DNA of 64,000 nt. Source: Panulirus ornatus (lineage: Eukaryota; Arthropoda; Malacostraca; Decapoda; Palinuridae). The notes under the pieces are model-generated. The model saw only the letters and a list, made by a program, of their open reading frames with translations. It was not told the origin of the DNA and ran no database searches. Position numbers and translations under genes: made by a program. Where the stretch lies: assembly GCF_036320965.1 (NCBI RefSeq), contig NC_092238.1, forward strand, positions 18,837,013 through 18,901,012. Reading direction: 5' to 3'. Below, one piece after another: positions 11,886-22,580 of the stretch. Each line of letters opens with the position of its first letter. The first letter of the stretch is position 1.

Positions 11886-12090
11886 TCAGCTGACTGGTGT
11901 ATTTCTTTCTTGTGATGTGATTATTACACAAAAGTGCACTTTGGAACTTATCATGTTTCATTTCCCCGTGGACTTACAGGAATAGACATGTATATGTATC
12001 CATTCATGTTCACCGTCATCTGGTCCTGATGCCACCTTGCTTCATATGAAATAGCAGAAGTGCATGAAAGAAAAGAGGAAAAAAGATTTA
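11886..12090. other. Unassigned short stretch
   Basis: No gene recognised. It separates two RTE-1 copies. The block around 11960-11995 (CCCCGTGGACTTACAGGAAT) looks like part of a dispersed repeat, but no second copy is present in this window. Confidence 0.3.
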
Positions 12091-13137
12091 TATGCATATG
12101 GGCATCATCAGATTACATATTAACTGATAGGGATATAAAAGAGACTTTTGGATGTAAATGTGCTGAGAGGGGCAGCTGGTATGATGTCTAACCACTGTCT
12201 TGTGGAGGCAAGGGTGAAGATTTGTAGAGGTTTTAAAAAGAAGGAAAAATGATGGGGAGAAGAGAGTGGTGAGAGTAAATGAGCTTGGAAAGGAGACTTT
12301 TTTGAAGAAATACAAGGAGAGATTGAGTGTAGTATGGCAAAAGGTGAGAGTAATTAAAGCAAAAGGAGTAGGTGAGTAATGGGAGGTATTGGGGAAGCAG
12401 GGATGGCATTTGGCTTATGAAAGGTAGTAGATGGGCACATTAGAAATGGAAGTGAGTTTTGGGATGAAGAAGTATGATTGTTAGTGAAAGAGGAAAGAGA
12501 GCCATTTGTGGGTGCTTACAGAAGTGCATATGATTGGGAGATGTATAAAAGAGAAAGCAGCAGGAGGTCAAGAGGAAGGTACAGGGTTGAAAAAGAGGGC
12601 GAATGAAAGTTGTGATGAGAGAGTATCAGTAAACTTTTGGGAGGATAAAAAGATGTTTTGGAAGGAGGTAAATAATGCTTGAAAGACAAGAGAACAAATG
12701 GGAACAGAGTGAAGAGGTCAAAAGGGGGAAGTGATAACAGGTAATGATGAAGTGAAGAGAAGATGGAGTGAATGTTTTGATGAAAGATTGGCAGATGTTG
12801 GGTGTTTTGGTCGGGATGGTATGAGAAGTGTGAGAGTCATGGAAAGTGGTTTCATGAAGAGGCATGAGGTGTTTACAGCCTTGCATAAGATGAAATGCAG
12901 CGAGGCAGCTGGAGTGGATGGTATTGCTGTAATTCTGAATTTATTAGGAAAAGGGGTGTATTTGTTGTTGATTGGGTTGTAAGGCTATTCAGTGTATGTA
13001 TGGATCATGGTAAGGTGCCTGAGGATTGGCAGAATCCATGTATAGGTCGATTATATAAAGGCAAGAGCAATAAAGGTGAATTTTCAAACTAGAGAGGTAT
13101 AAGTTTGTTGAGTATACCTGGTAAGTTATTTGGGAAG
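12091..13137 (+). mobile_element. RTE-1 LINE relic (endonuclease end to early reverse transcriptase)
   Basis: Plus-strand RTE-1 from the end of the endonuclease (12100) through the linker to the early reverse transcriptase: 'AAGVDGI' (12906-12926), 'VPEDWQNPC' (13015-13045), 'LYKGKSNKGEFSN' (13050-13092). It stops just after the 'SIPGKL' segment, where a new RTE-1 copy begins with its own 5' end. Confidence 0.75.
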
Positions 13138-13877
13138 CTACTACCCTATCCGTGAGGATAGGGGAGAAAGAATATTTCCCAAGCATTCCCCATGTGTCAT
13201 AGAAGGTGACTAAAGGGGACAGGAGCGGGGAGCTAGAAACCCTCCCATCCTTGTATTTTTAACTTTCTAAAAGGGGAAACAGAAGAGTCACATGGGGAGT
13301 GCTCATCCTCCTCAAAGGCTCAGATTGGGGTGTCTAAATGTGTGTGGATGTAACCAAGATGAGAAGAAAGGAGAGATAGGTAGTATGTTTGAGGAAAGGA
13401 ACCTGGATGTTTTGGCTCTGAGTGAAACGAGGCTCAAGGGTAAAGGGGAAGAGTGGCTTGAGAATGTTTTAGAAGTAAAGTCAGGGGTTGGTGAGAGGAC
13501 AAGAGCAAAGGAAGGAGTAGCACTACTCCTGAAACAAGAGTTGTGGGAGTATGTGATAGAGTATAAGAAAGTAAACTCAGGATTGATATGGGTAAAACTG
13601 AAAGTGGATGGAGAGAGATGGATGATTATTGGTGCCTATGCCCCTGGGCATAAGAAGAAAGATCATGAGAGGCAAGTGTTTTAGGAGCAGCTGAGTGAGT
13701 GTGTTAGCAGTTTTGATGCACGAGACCAAGTTATAGTGATGGGTGATTTGAATGCAAAGGTGAGTAATGTGGCAGTGGAGGGAATAATTGGTGTACATGA
13801 GGTGTTCATTGTTGTAAATGGAAATGGTGAAGAGCTTGTAGATTTGTGTGCTGAAAAAGGACTGGTGGTTGGAAATA
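13138..13877 (+). mobile_element. RTE-1 LINE copy, 5' UTR and endonuclease (left half of a split copy)
   Basis: The 5' end (…gaggataggggagaaagaa…, 13152) leads into the ORF at about 13290, with 'RLRLGCLNVCG' (13315-13350), 'LSETRLKG' (13415-13440) and 'MGDLNAKVSN' (13736-13770). It is interrupted at 13877 by another RTE-1 copy in reverse orientation, and its coding sequence resumes at 17374 with the next codons of the endonuclease ('KKRDIHKYTYVSRRDG' region, with one frame disruption). Confidence 0.8.
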
Positions 13878-16800
13878 TTTATTTATTTTTTATTTATTTA
13901 TTTTGCTTTGTCGCTGTCTCTCTTGCGAGGTAGCGCAAGGAAGCAGACGAAAGAAATGGCCCAACACACCCCCATACACATGTATATACATACACGTCCA
14001 CACACGCAAATATACATACCTATACATCTCAATGTACACACATATATACACACACAGACACATACATATATACCCATGCACACAATTCACACTGTCTGCC
14101 TTTATTCATTCCCATCGCCACCTCGCCACACATGGAATACCATCCCCCTCCCCCCTCATGTGTGCGAGGTAGCGCTAGGAAAAGACAACAAAGGCCCCAT
14201 TCGTTCACACTCAGTCTCTAGCTGTCATGCAATAATACCCAAAACCACAGCTCCCTTTCCACATCCAGGCCCCACACAACTTTCCATGGTTTACCCCAGA
14301 CGCTTCACATGCCCTAATTCAATCCACTGACAGCACGTCAACCCCAGTATACCACATCGATCCAATTCACTCTATTCCTTGCCCGCCTCTCACCCTCCTG
14401 CATGTTCAGGCCCCGATCACTCAAAATCTTTTTCACTCCATCTTTCCACCTCCAATTTGGTCTCCCACTTCTCCTTGTTCCCTCCACCTCCGACACATAT
14501 ATCCTCTTGGTCAATCTTTCGTCACTCATTCTCTCCATTTGCCCAAACCATTTCAAAACACCCTCTTCTGCTCTCTCAACCCCGCTCTTTTTATTTCCAC
14601 ACATCTCTCATACCCTTACATTACTTACTTGATCAAACCTCCTCACACTACACATTGTCCTCAAACATCTCATTTCCTCCTGCGCACAACTCTATCAATA
14701 GCCCACGCCTCGCAACCATACAGCATTGTTGGAACCACTATTCCTTCAAACATACCCATTTTTGCTTTCCGAGATAATGTTCTCGACTTCCACACATTCT
14801 TCAAGGCTCCCAGGATTTTCGCCCCCTCCCCCACCTTATGATTCACTTCCGCTTCCATGGTTCCATCCGCTGCCAGATCCACTCCCAGATATCTAAAACA
14901 CTTTTCTTCCTCCAGTTTTTCTCCATTCAAACTTACCTCCCAATTGACTTGACCCTCAACCCTACTGTACCTAATAACCTTGCTCTTATTCACATTTACT
15001 CTTAACTTTCTTCTTTCACACACTTTACCAAACTCAGTCACCAGCTTCTGCAGTTTCTCACATGAATCAGCCACCAGCGCTGTATCATCAGCGAACAACT
15101 GACTCACTTCCCAAGCTCTCTCATCCACAACAGACTTCATTTTTGCCCCTCTTTCCAAAACTCTTGCATTCACCTCCCTAACAACCCCATCCATAAACAA
15201 CTGAACATCCATGGAGACATCACACACCCCTGCCGCAAACCTACATTCACTGAGAACCAATCACTTTCCTCTCTTCCTACACGTACACATGCATTACATC
15301 CTCGATAAAAACTTTTCACTGCTTCTAACAACTTGCCTCCCACACTATATATTCTTAATACCTTCCACAGAGCATCTTTATCAACTCTATCATATGCCTT
15401 CTCCAGATCCATAAATGCTACATACAAATCCATTTGCTTTTCTAAGTATTTCTCACATACATTCTTCAAAGCAAACACCTGATCCACACATCCTCTACCA
15501 CTTCTTAAACCACACTGCTCTTCCCCAATCTGATGCTCTGTACATGCCTTCACCCTCTCAATCAATACCCTCCCATATAATTTACCAGGAATACTCAACA
15601 AACTTATACCTCTGTAATTTGAGCACTCACTCTTATCCCCTTTGCCTTTGTACAATGGCACTATGCAAGCATTCCGCCAATCCTCAGGCACCTCACCATG
15701 AGTCATACATACATTAAGTAACCTTACCAACCAGTCAACAATACAGTCACCCCCTTTTTTAATAAATTCCACTGCAATACCATCCAAACCTGCTGCCTTG
15801 CCAGCTTTCATCTTCCACAAAGCTTTTACTACCTCTTCTCTGTTTACCAAATCATTTACCCTAACCCTCTCACTTTGCACACCACCTCGACCAAAACACC
15901 CTATATCTGCCACTCTATCATCAAACACATTCAACAAACCTTCAAAATACTCACTCCACATCCTTCTCACATCACCACTACTTGTTATCACCTCCCCATT
16001 AGCGCCCTTCACTGAAGTTCCCATTTGTTCCCTTGTCTTACGCACTTTATTTACCTCCTTCCAGAACATCTTTTTATTCTCCCTAAAATTTAATGATACT
16101 CTCTCACCCCAACTCTCATTTGCCCTCTTTTTCACCTCTTGCACCTTTCTCTTGACCTCCTGTCTCTTTCTTTTATACATCTCCCACTCAATTGCATTTT
16201 TTCCCTGCAAAAATCGTCCAAATGCCTCTCTCTTCTCTTTCACTAATAATCTTACTTCTTCATCCCACCACTCACTACCCTTTCTAATCAACCCACCTCC
16301 CACACTTCTCATGCCACGAGCATCTTTTGCACACTCCACCACTGATTCCCGAAATACATCCCATTTCTCCCCCACTCCCCTTACTTCCATTGTTCTCACC
16401 TTTTTCCATTCTGTACTCAGTCTCTCCTGGTACTTCCTCACACAAGTCTCCTTCCCAAGCTCACTTACTCTCACCACCCTCTTCACCCCAACATTCTCTG
16501 TTCTTTTCTGAAAACCCATACAAATCTTCACCTTAGCCTCCACAAGATAATGATCAGACATCCCTCTAGTTGCACCTCTCAGCACATTAACATCCAAAAG
16601 TCTCTCTTTCGCGTGCCTGTCAATTAACATGTAATCCAATAATGCTCTCTGCCCATCTCTCCTACTGACATACGTATACTTATGGATATCTCGCTTTTTA
16701 AACCAGGTATTCCCAATCACCAGTCCTTTTTCAGCACATAAATCTACAAGCTCTTCACTATTTCCATTTACAACACTGAACACCCCATGTATACCAGTTA

Positions 16801-17373
16801 TTCCCTCAACTGCCACATTGCTCACTTTTGCATTCAAATCACCCATCACTATAACCTGGTCTTGTGCATCAAAACCCCTAACACACTCATTCAGCTGCTC
16901 CCAAAACACTTGCCTCTCATGATCTTTCTTCTCATGCCCAGGTGCATATGCACCAATAATCACCCATCTCTCTCCATCAACTTTCAGTTTTACCCATATT
17001 AATCTAGAATTTACTTTCTTACATTCTATCACATACTCCCACAACTCCTGTTTCAGGAGTACTGCTACTCCTTCCTTTGCTCTTGTCCTCTCACTAACCC
17101 CTGACTCTCAAGACATTCCCAAACCACTCTTCCCCTTTACCCTTGAGCTTCGTCTCACTCAGAGCCAAAACATCCAGGTTCCTTTCCTCAAACATACTAC
17201 CTATCTCTCCTTCTTTCACATCTTGGTTACATCCACACACATTTAGACACCCCAATCTGAGTCTACGAGGAGGATGAGCACTCCCCGCGTGACTCCTTCT
17301 GTTTCCCATTTTTAAGAAAGTTAAAATACAAGGAGGGGAGGATTTCTGGCCCCCCGCTCCCGTCCCTGGTGTA
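13878..17373 (-). mobile_element. RTE-1 LINE, nearly full length, nested
   Basis: A copy of about 3.5 kb on the minus strand: 3' terminus at 13880-13935 (A/T-rich tail, then the gcgctacctcgc terminal block), long-form 3' UTR with (CA)/(TA)-rich middle to 14335, ORF from 14338 up to about 17300, and part of the 5' UTR to 17373. The ORF is broken by few lesions: a long open part at 15170-17044, a frameshifted continuation at 14670-15260, the C-terminus at 14338-14604 and the N-terminus at 17094-17300. It is inserted in another RTE-1 copy, whose endonuclease continues on both sides. Confidence 0.85.
15170..17044 (-). CDS. RTE-1 endonuclease/reverse transcriptase, partial ORF (624 codons)
   Basis: Open part of the polyprotein of the nested RTE-1 copy. 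Read from 17044 down it begins inside the apurinic-type endonuclease and includes 'GAYAPGHEK', 'VIVMGDLNAKV', 'DYMLID' and 'SDHYLVEAKV' (the S-D-H catalytic motif). A long basic linker rich in K, R and E follows, then reverse transcriptase motifs 'AAGLDGIAVEFI', 'LYKGKGD', 'NYRGISLLS', 'FMDLEKAYDRVD' and 'GLRQGCVMSPW'. The frame is lost just after that, before the FADD catalytic motif, which is read in another frame (15110-15090). The annotated start is only the first ATG after a disruption; the true N-terminus lies at about 17300. Such proteins nick chromosomal DNA and copy their own RNA at the nick. Confidence 0.85.
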   Translation of the reverse strand: MWEYVIECKKVNSRLIWVKLKVDGERWVIIGAYAPGHEKKDHERQVFWEQLNECVRGFDAQDQVIVMGDLNAKVSNVAVEGITGIHGVFSVVNGNSEELVDLCAEKGLVIGNTWFKKRDIHKYTYVSRRDGQRALLDYMLIDRHAKERLLDVNVLRGATRGMSDHYLVEAKVKICMGFQKRTENVGVKRVVRVSELGKETCVRKYQERLSTEWKKVRTMEVRGVGEKWDVFRESVVECAKDARGMRSVGGGLIRKGSEWWDEEVRLLVKEKREAFGRFLQGKNAIEWEMYKRKRQEVKRKVQEVKKRANESWGERVSLNFRENKKMFWKEVNKVRKTREQMGTSVKGANGEVITSSGDVRRMWSEYFEGLLNVFDDRVADIGCFGRGGVQSERVRVNDLVNREEVVKALWKMKAGKAAGLDGIAVEFIKKGGDCIVDWLVRLLNVCMTHGEVPEDWRNACIVPLYKGKGDKSECSNYRGISLLSIPGKLYGRVLIERVKACTEHQIGEEQCGLRSGRGCVDQVFALKNVCEKYLEKQMDLYVAFMDLEKAYDRVDKDALWKVLRIYSVGGKLLEAVKSFYRGCNACVRVGREESDWFSVNVGLRQGCVMSPWMFSCLWMGLLGR

Positions 17374-18645
17374 AAAAGAAAGACATACATAAGTATACGT
17401 ATGTAAGTAGGAGAGATGGCCAGAGAGAGTTAATGGATTGCATGATAATTGATAGGCATGTGAAAGAGAGACTTTTGGATGTTAATGTGCTGAGAGGTGC
17501 AACTGGAGGAATGCCTGATCATTATCTTATGGAGGCGAAGGTGAAGATTTGTAGAGGTTTTCAGAAAAGAAGAGAGAATGTTGGGGTGAAGAGAGTGGTG
17601 AGAGTAAGTGAGCTTGGGAAGGAGACTTGTGTAAGGAAGTACCAGGAGAGGATGAGTGCAGAATGGAAAAAGGTGAGAGCAAAGGACGTAAGGGGAGTGG
17701 GGGAGGAATGCAATGTATTTAGGGCAGAGGTGATGGCTTTGTGCAAAAGATGCTTGTGGCATGAGGAGCATGGAAGGTGGGTGGATTAGGAAGGGTAGTG
17801 AGTGGTGGGATGAAGAAGTAAGATTATTAGTGAAAGAGGAGAGAGAGGTATTTGGAGGATTTTGGCAGGGAAATAGTGCAAATGACTGGGAGGTGTATAA
17901 AAGAAAGAGGCAGGAGGTCAAGAGAAAGATACAAGAGGTGAAAAAGAGGGCAAATGAGAGTTAGGGTGAGAGAGTATCATCAGATTTTAGGGAAAATAAA
18001 AAGATGTATTGGAAGGAGGTAAATAAAGTGTGCAAGACAAGGGAACAAATGGTTAACATCAGTGAAGGGGGCTAATGAGGAGGTAATAACAAGTAGTGGT
18101 GATGTGAGAAGGAGATGGAGTGAGTATTTTGAAGGTTTGTTGAATGTGTTAGATGATAGAGTGGCAGATATAGGGTGTTTTGGTCGAGTTGGTGTGCTAA
18201 GTGAGAGGGTCAGGGAGAATGATTTGGCAAACAGAGAAGAGGTAGTGAAAGCTTGATTTAGCAAACAGAGAAGAGGAAGTGAAAGCTTTGCGGAAGATGA
18301 AAACCGGCAAGGCGGCACGTTTGGATGGTTTTGCAGTGGAATTTATTAAAAAAAGGAGTGACTGTGTTGTTGACTAGTTGTTAAGGATATTCAGTGTATG
18401 TATGGCTCATGGTGAAGTGCCTGAGGATTGGCGGAATGCATGCATAGTGCCATTGTACGAAGGCAAAGGGGATAAAGGTGAGTGTTCAAATTACAGAGGT
18501 ATGCATTTGTTGAGTATTCCTGGAAAATTATATGGGAGGGTATTGATTGAGAGGGTGAAGGCATGTACAGAGCATCAGATTGGGGAGGAGCGGTGTGGTT
18601 GCTGAAGTGGTAGAGGATGTGTGGATCAAGTATTTGCTCTTGCAT
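17374..18645 (+). mobile_element. RTE-1 LINE copy, right half of the split copy
   Basis: Continuation of the copy at 13138-13877 after the nested insertion: rest of the endonuclease ('DHYLMEAKVKIC', 17517-17555), linker (17560-18060), and reverse transcriptase from 'VITSSGDVRRRW' (18080) to 'EHQIGEERCG' (18570-18600). A 40-bp duplication of the 'NREEVVKA' region lies near 18225-18290. It ends at about 18645 in a junction with RTE-1 in the opposite orientation. Confidence 0.8.
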
Positions 18646-19489
18646 TCACCTCCCTAACAACCCCATCCATAAACAAATTAAACAACCATGGAGACATCAC
18701 ACACCCCTGCCGCAAACCTACATTCACTGAGAACCAATCACTTTCCTCTCTTCCTACACGTACACATGCCTTACATCCTCGATAAAAACTTTTCACTGCT
18801 TCTAACAACTTTCCTCCCACACCATATATTCTTAATACCTTCCACAGAGCATCTCTATCAACTCTATCATATGCCTTCTCCAGATCCATAAATGCTACAT
18901 ACAAATCCATTTGCTTTTCTAAGTATTTCTCACATACATTCTTCAAAGCAAACACCTGATCCACACATCCTCTACCACTTCTGAAACCACACTGCTCTTC
19001 CCCAATCTGATGCTCTGTACATGCCTTCACCCTCTCAATCAATACCCTCCCATATAATTTGCCAGGAATACTCAACAAACTTATACCTCTGTAATTTGAG
19101 CACTCACTCTTATCCCTTTTGCCTTTGTACAATGGCACTATACAAGCATTCCGCCAATCCTCAGGCACCTCACCATGAGTCATACATACATTAAATAACC
19201 TTACCAACCAGTCAACAATACAGTCACCCCCTTTTTTAATAAATTCCACTGCAATACCATCCAAACCTGCTGCCTTGCCGGCTTTCATCTTCCGCAAAGC
19301 TTTTACTACCTCTTCTCTGTTTACCAACTCATTTTCCCTAACCCTCGCACTTTGCACACCACCTCGACCAAAACACCCTATATCTGCCACTCTATCATCA
19401 AACACATTCAACAAACCTTCAAAATACTCACTCCATCTCCTTCTCACATCACCACTACTTGTTATCACCTCCCCATTTGCGCCTTTCAC
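18646..19489 (-). mobile_element. RTE-1 LINE fragment, inverted, open reverse transcriptase
   Basis: Minus-strand RTE-1 with an undamaged frame (287 codons, 18626-19489) from 'VITSSGDVRRRWSEYF' through 'AAGLDGIAVEF', 'FMDLEKAYDRVD' and 'GLRQGCVMSPWLFNLFMDG'. The FADD motif is absent because the sequence stops at the inverted junction with the plus-strand copy at 18645. The other end runs into a (TG)n/(TA)n microsatellite at 19490. Confidence 0.85.
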
Positions 19490-19572
19490 ATGTATATATA
19501 TGTATGTGTGTGTGTGTGTATATGTGCGTGTGTGTGTGTATGTGTGTGTATGTGTATGTATATATGTATATT
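19490..19572. repeat. (TG)n/(TA)n microsatellite
   Basis: Irregular TATATG/TGTGTG simple repeat between an inverted RTE-1 fragment and the intact 5' end of the next RTE-1 copy. Confidence 0.9.
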
Positions 19573-20998
19573 ATCCCTGGGGATAGGGATGAAAGAATAC
19601 TTCCCACGCATTCCTCGCGTGTCGTAGAAAGCGACTAGAGGGGACGGGAGCAGGGGGCCAGAAATATCCCCTCCCTGTATTTTTTTTAACTTTCTAAAAT
19701 GGGAAACAGAAGAAGGAGTCACGCGGGGAGTTCTCATCCTCCTCGAAGGCTCAGATTGGGGTGCCTAAATGTGTGTGGATGTAACCAAGATGTGAAAAAA
19801 GGAGAGATAGGTAGTATGTTTGAGGAAAGGAACCTGGATGTTTTGGCTCTGAGTGAAACGAAGCTCAAGGGTAAAGGGGAAGAGTGGTTTGGGAATGTCT
19901 TGGGAGTAAAGTCAGGGGTTAGTGAGAGGACAAGAGCAAGGGAAGGAGTAGCAGTACTCCTGAAACAGGAGTTGTGGAAGTATGTGATAGAATGTAAGAA
20001 AGTAAATTCTCGATTAATATGGGTAAAACTGAAAGTTGATGGAGAGAGATGGGTGATTATTGGTGCATATGCACCTGGGCATGAGAAGAAAGATCATGAG
20101 AGGCAAGTGTTTTGGGAGCAGTGGAATGAGTGTGTTAGTGGTTTTGATGCACGAGACCGGGTTATAGTGTTGGGTGATTTGAATGCAAAGGTGAGCAATG
20201 TGGCAGTTGAGGGAATAATTGGTATACATGGGGTGTTCAGTGTTGTAAATGGAAATGGTGAAGAGCTTGTAGATTTATGTGCTGAAAAAGGACTGATGAT
20301 TGGGAATACCTGGTTTAAAAAGCGAGATATACATAAGTATACTTATGTAAGTAGGAGAGATGGCCAGAGAGCGTTATTGGATTACGTGTTAATTGACAGG
20401 TGCGCGAAAGAGAGACTTTTGGATGTTAATGTGCTGAGAGGTGCAACTGGAGGGATGTCTGATCATTATCTTGTGGAGGCTAAGGTGAAGATTTGTATGG
20501 GTTTTCAGAAAAGAAGAGTGAATGTTGGGGTGAAGAGGGTGGTGAGAGTAAGTGAGCTTGGGAAGGAGACTTGTGTGAGGAAGTACCAGGAGAGACTGAC
20601 TACAGAATGGAAAAAGGTGAGAACAATGGAAGTAAGGGGAGTGGGGGAGGAATGGGATGTATTTAGGGAATCAGTGATGGATTGCGCAAAAGATGCTTGT
20701 GGCATGAGAAGAGTGGGAGGTGGGTTGATTAGAAAGGGTAGTGAGTGGTGGGATGAAGAAGTAAGAGTATTAGTGAAAGAGAAGAGAGAGGCATTTGGAC
20801 GATTTTTGCAGGGAAAAAATGAAATTGAGTGGGAGACATATAAAAGAAAGAGACAGGAGGTCAAGAGAAAGGTGCAAGAGGTGAAAAAAAAGGGCAAATG
20901 AGAGTTGGGGTGAGAGAGTATCATTAGATTTTAGGGAGAATAAAAAGATGTTCTGGAAGGAGGTAAATAAAGTGCGTAAGACAAGGGAGCAAATGGGA
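19573..20998 (+). mobile_element. RTE-1 LINE, best-preserved 5' half
   Basis: Begins with the complete-looking 5' end (ATCCCTGGGGATAGGG at 19573) and a 5' UTR of about 125 bp to the first ATG at 19699. It then carries an uninterrupted endonuclease ORF and the start of the linker. The frame is lost near 20890 in an A-run (gtgaaaaaaaaggg), and at 20998 the copy is joined to the C-terminal half of an older RTE-1 relic. Confidence 0.9.
19699..20901 (+). CDS. RTE-1 AP-endonuclease domain ORF (400 codons)
   Basis: N-terminal part of the RTE-1 polyprotein. Residues about 18-265 form an apurinic-type (exonuclease-endonuclease-phosphatase) domain: Asn24 in 'GCLNVCG', Glu53 in 'LSETKLKG', Tyr124 in 'IGAYAPG', Asp160 and Asn162 in 'GDLNAKV', Asp229 in 'LLDYVLID', and Ser254-Asp255-His256 in 'SDHYLV'. 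In this family the domain nicks target DNA to prime reverse transcription. A basic/acidic linker follows from about residue 270. The start at 19699 is the first ATG in frame after the 5' UTR and lies before the conserved 'RLRLGCLNVCG'. A frameshift in an A-run ends the frame before the reverse transcriptase. Confidence 0.9.
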   Translation: MGNRRRSHAGSSHPPRRLRLGCLNVCGCNQDVKKGEIGSMFEERNLDVLALSETKLKGKGEEWFGNVLGVKSGVSERTRAREGVAVLLKQELWKYVIECKKVNSRLIWVKLKVDGERWVIIGAYAPGHEKKDHERQVFWEQWNECVSGFDARDRVIVLGDLNAKVSNVAVEGIIGIHGVFSVVNGNGEELVDLCAEKGLMIGNTWFKKRDIHKYTYVSRRDGQRALLDYVLIDRCAKERLLDVNVLRGATGGMSDHYLVEAKVKICMGFQKRRVNVGVKRVVRVSELGKETCVRKYQERLTTEWKKVRTMEVRGVGEEWDVFRESVMDCAKDACGMRRVGGGLIRKGSEWWDEEVRVLVKEKREAFGRFLQGKNEIEWETYKRKRQEVKRKVQEVKKKGK

Positions 20999-21575
20999 GA
21001 ATTAATGTGAGTGTGTTAAATGTCTAGGAATGGATATGGCAGTGAGTGGAACCATGGAAGCAGAACGGGAGGTCAGTCATAGGTTAGGGTAGGGTGCGAA
21101 GGTTTTGGGAGCACTTAACAATATGTGGAAAGAGAAAACATTATCTCAGAGTGCGAAAATGGGTATGTTTGAAGGAATAGTAGTCCCAACAGTATTATAT
21201 ATATATGCGAGGCATGGGCTTTAGTTAAGGTAGCTCGAAGGAGGGGAGATGTGTTGGAAATAAAATGTTTGAGGATAATATGTAGTGTGAGGTAGTTAGA
21301 TTAAGTAATGAAAGGATAAGAGAGATGTGTGGTAACAAAAAGAGTGGGGTTAGGGGAGCAGAAGAAGATGTGCTATGGTTTGGTCATTTGGAGAGAATGT
21401 GTGAGGAAAGGTTGACAGAGAGGATGTACATGTCAGAAGAGGAAGGAACAAGGGGATCAGGGAGACCAAATTAGATATGGAAGGATGGAGTGAAAAAGAT
21501 TTTGAGTGATTAGGGCCTGGACATGCAGGAGGGTGAAAGGCTTGTACAGGCTAGAGTGAGTTGGAGTAGGTTGTT
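20999..21575 (+). mobile_element. RTE-1 LINE relic, C-terminal segment
   Basis: Old, stop-filled RTE-1 sequence from the 'CFRYLGVD' equivalent (21015) through 'GMFEGIVVPT' (21165-21195) to the C-terminal 'VKKILSD' equivalent (21495). It differs much more from the consensus than the copy directly upstream, so the join at 20998 links elements of different age. Confidence 0.75.
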
Positions 21576-21720
21576 GACAACAGCCACCCAGAGTGGTACT
21601 ACCATCCTGACTGAGGAGCATGAAAGTGATGCCTAGAACCATCTTACACTCTCCATGTCAGGATTTCTGTTTCATCAGAATGGTACTACCGGCCAAGTCG
21701 TATAGAAGTTAATCAGGCTA
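21576..21720. other. Unassigned short stretch
   Basis: No ORF or recognised element. It contains two similar short blocks (TGGTACTACC near 21594 and 21682). Confidence 0.3.
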
Positions 21721-22575
21721 AAGGATTCAGAGGGAAGATTGTAGAGGTTGATGTAAGGATATATGAGGAACTGAATAACATTCGAAAGTGTTTTCTCAGT
21801 GGAAGACACTATAGCCCCCAATGCTAGTAAGATGAAATAGGGAGGTTTTTGAAATTGAGAAATTTAGAAAGATAATAAGAGAATACCAAAAGTTCTTGAC
21901 CTATACAAGGCTTATGTTCTAATGAAATTTTACCATATGTGCTGAAGATGTGTAAGATACATTATACAAACTATTTCAAATATTGTTCAAGGTGTCCCTG
22001 ATGAGAGGCAAGATAGTAAAGGAATGGAAAAGAGTAGTCATCTGGAAAAGATATTAGAAAGCAAGTGAATGACTTCCTAGTGAAGAAAAAATTAACTAAG
22101 GGGGAGACATCACTGGTTAGGGAAAAATCATTTGTAATAAACCTCTAAGGGATGCACAGGAGAATAACTTCAGTCTTAGACAAAAGGGAAGACTGTGTGG
22201 ATTGTTTGTATCAGGACTTCCAGATAGTATTTGATACTAGTATTTGATACTGTGTCATGTGGGAGGCTCATTGAAAAACTGGATCTCTGGGCAGGAATAA
22301 GGGGGAAATTCCTTCATTGTATAGATTATGATCTTAATGGAAGCCTTTTTCATATAGGTTGAGGCGAACAACCAAGTGCCAATGGGTTCTGATCTATGAC
22401 CATTATTTTTCTTGGTCTAAGTAAATGACTTCCTTCAAGGGGTGGACTCCAAGCTGAATATGTTTACATGTGATATAAAGGTCAGTGAGGTGAGGAAAAT
22501 GAAAAGTAAGGAGGATTTCATCATCTTACAAGGGGACCTAGACAGTCCTGTAAGTTGGTCTAATACACCTATCTA
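21721..22575 (+). mobile_element. CR1/L2-type LINE relic, reverse transcriptase
   Basis: Plus-strand remnants of a CR1/L2-type reverse transcriptase: a 'TSLVREKSFV' segment (near 22115), 'CVDCLYQDFQIVFDT' (near 22195-22235, equivalent of the usual DFxKAFD motif) and 'LIEKLDLWAGIRG' (near 22270-22305). It has stops and frameshifts throughout and no intact catalytic centre. It ends at the poly-T of the following minus-strand RTE-1 copy. Confidence 0.6.
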
Positions 22576-22580
22576 TCTAT

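Noticed and set aside
13890..14170. ORFs rich in Cys/Tyr/Val or Ile/Tyr ('YIYIYI', 'CVCVCV')
   Set aside because: Translation of TA, TG and CA simple repeats in the RTE-1 3' UTR and microsatellites.
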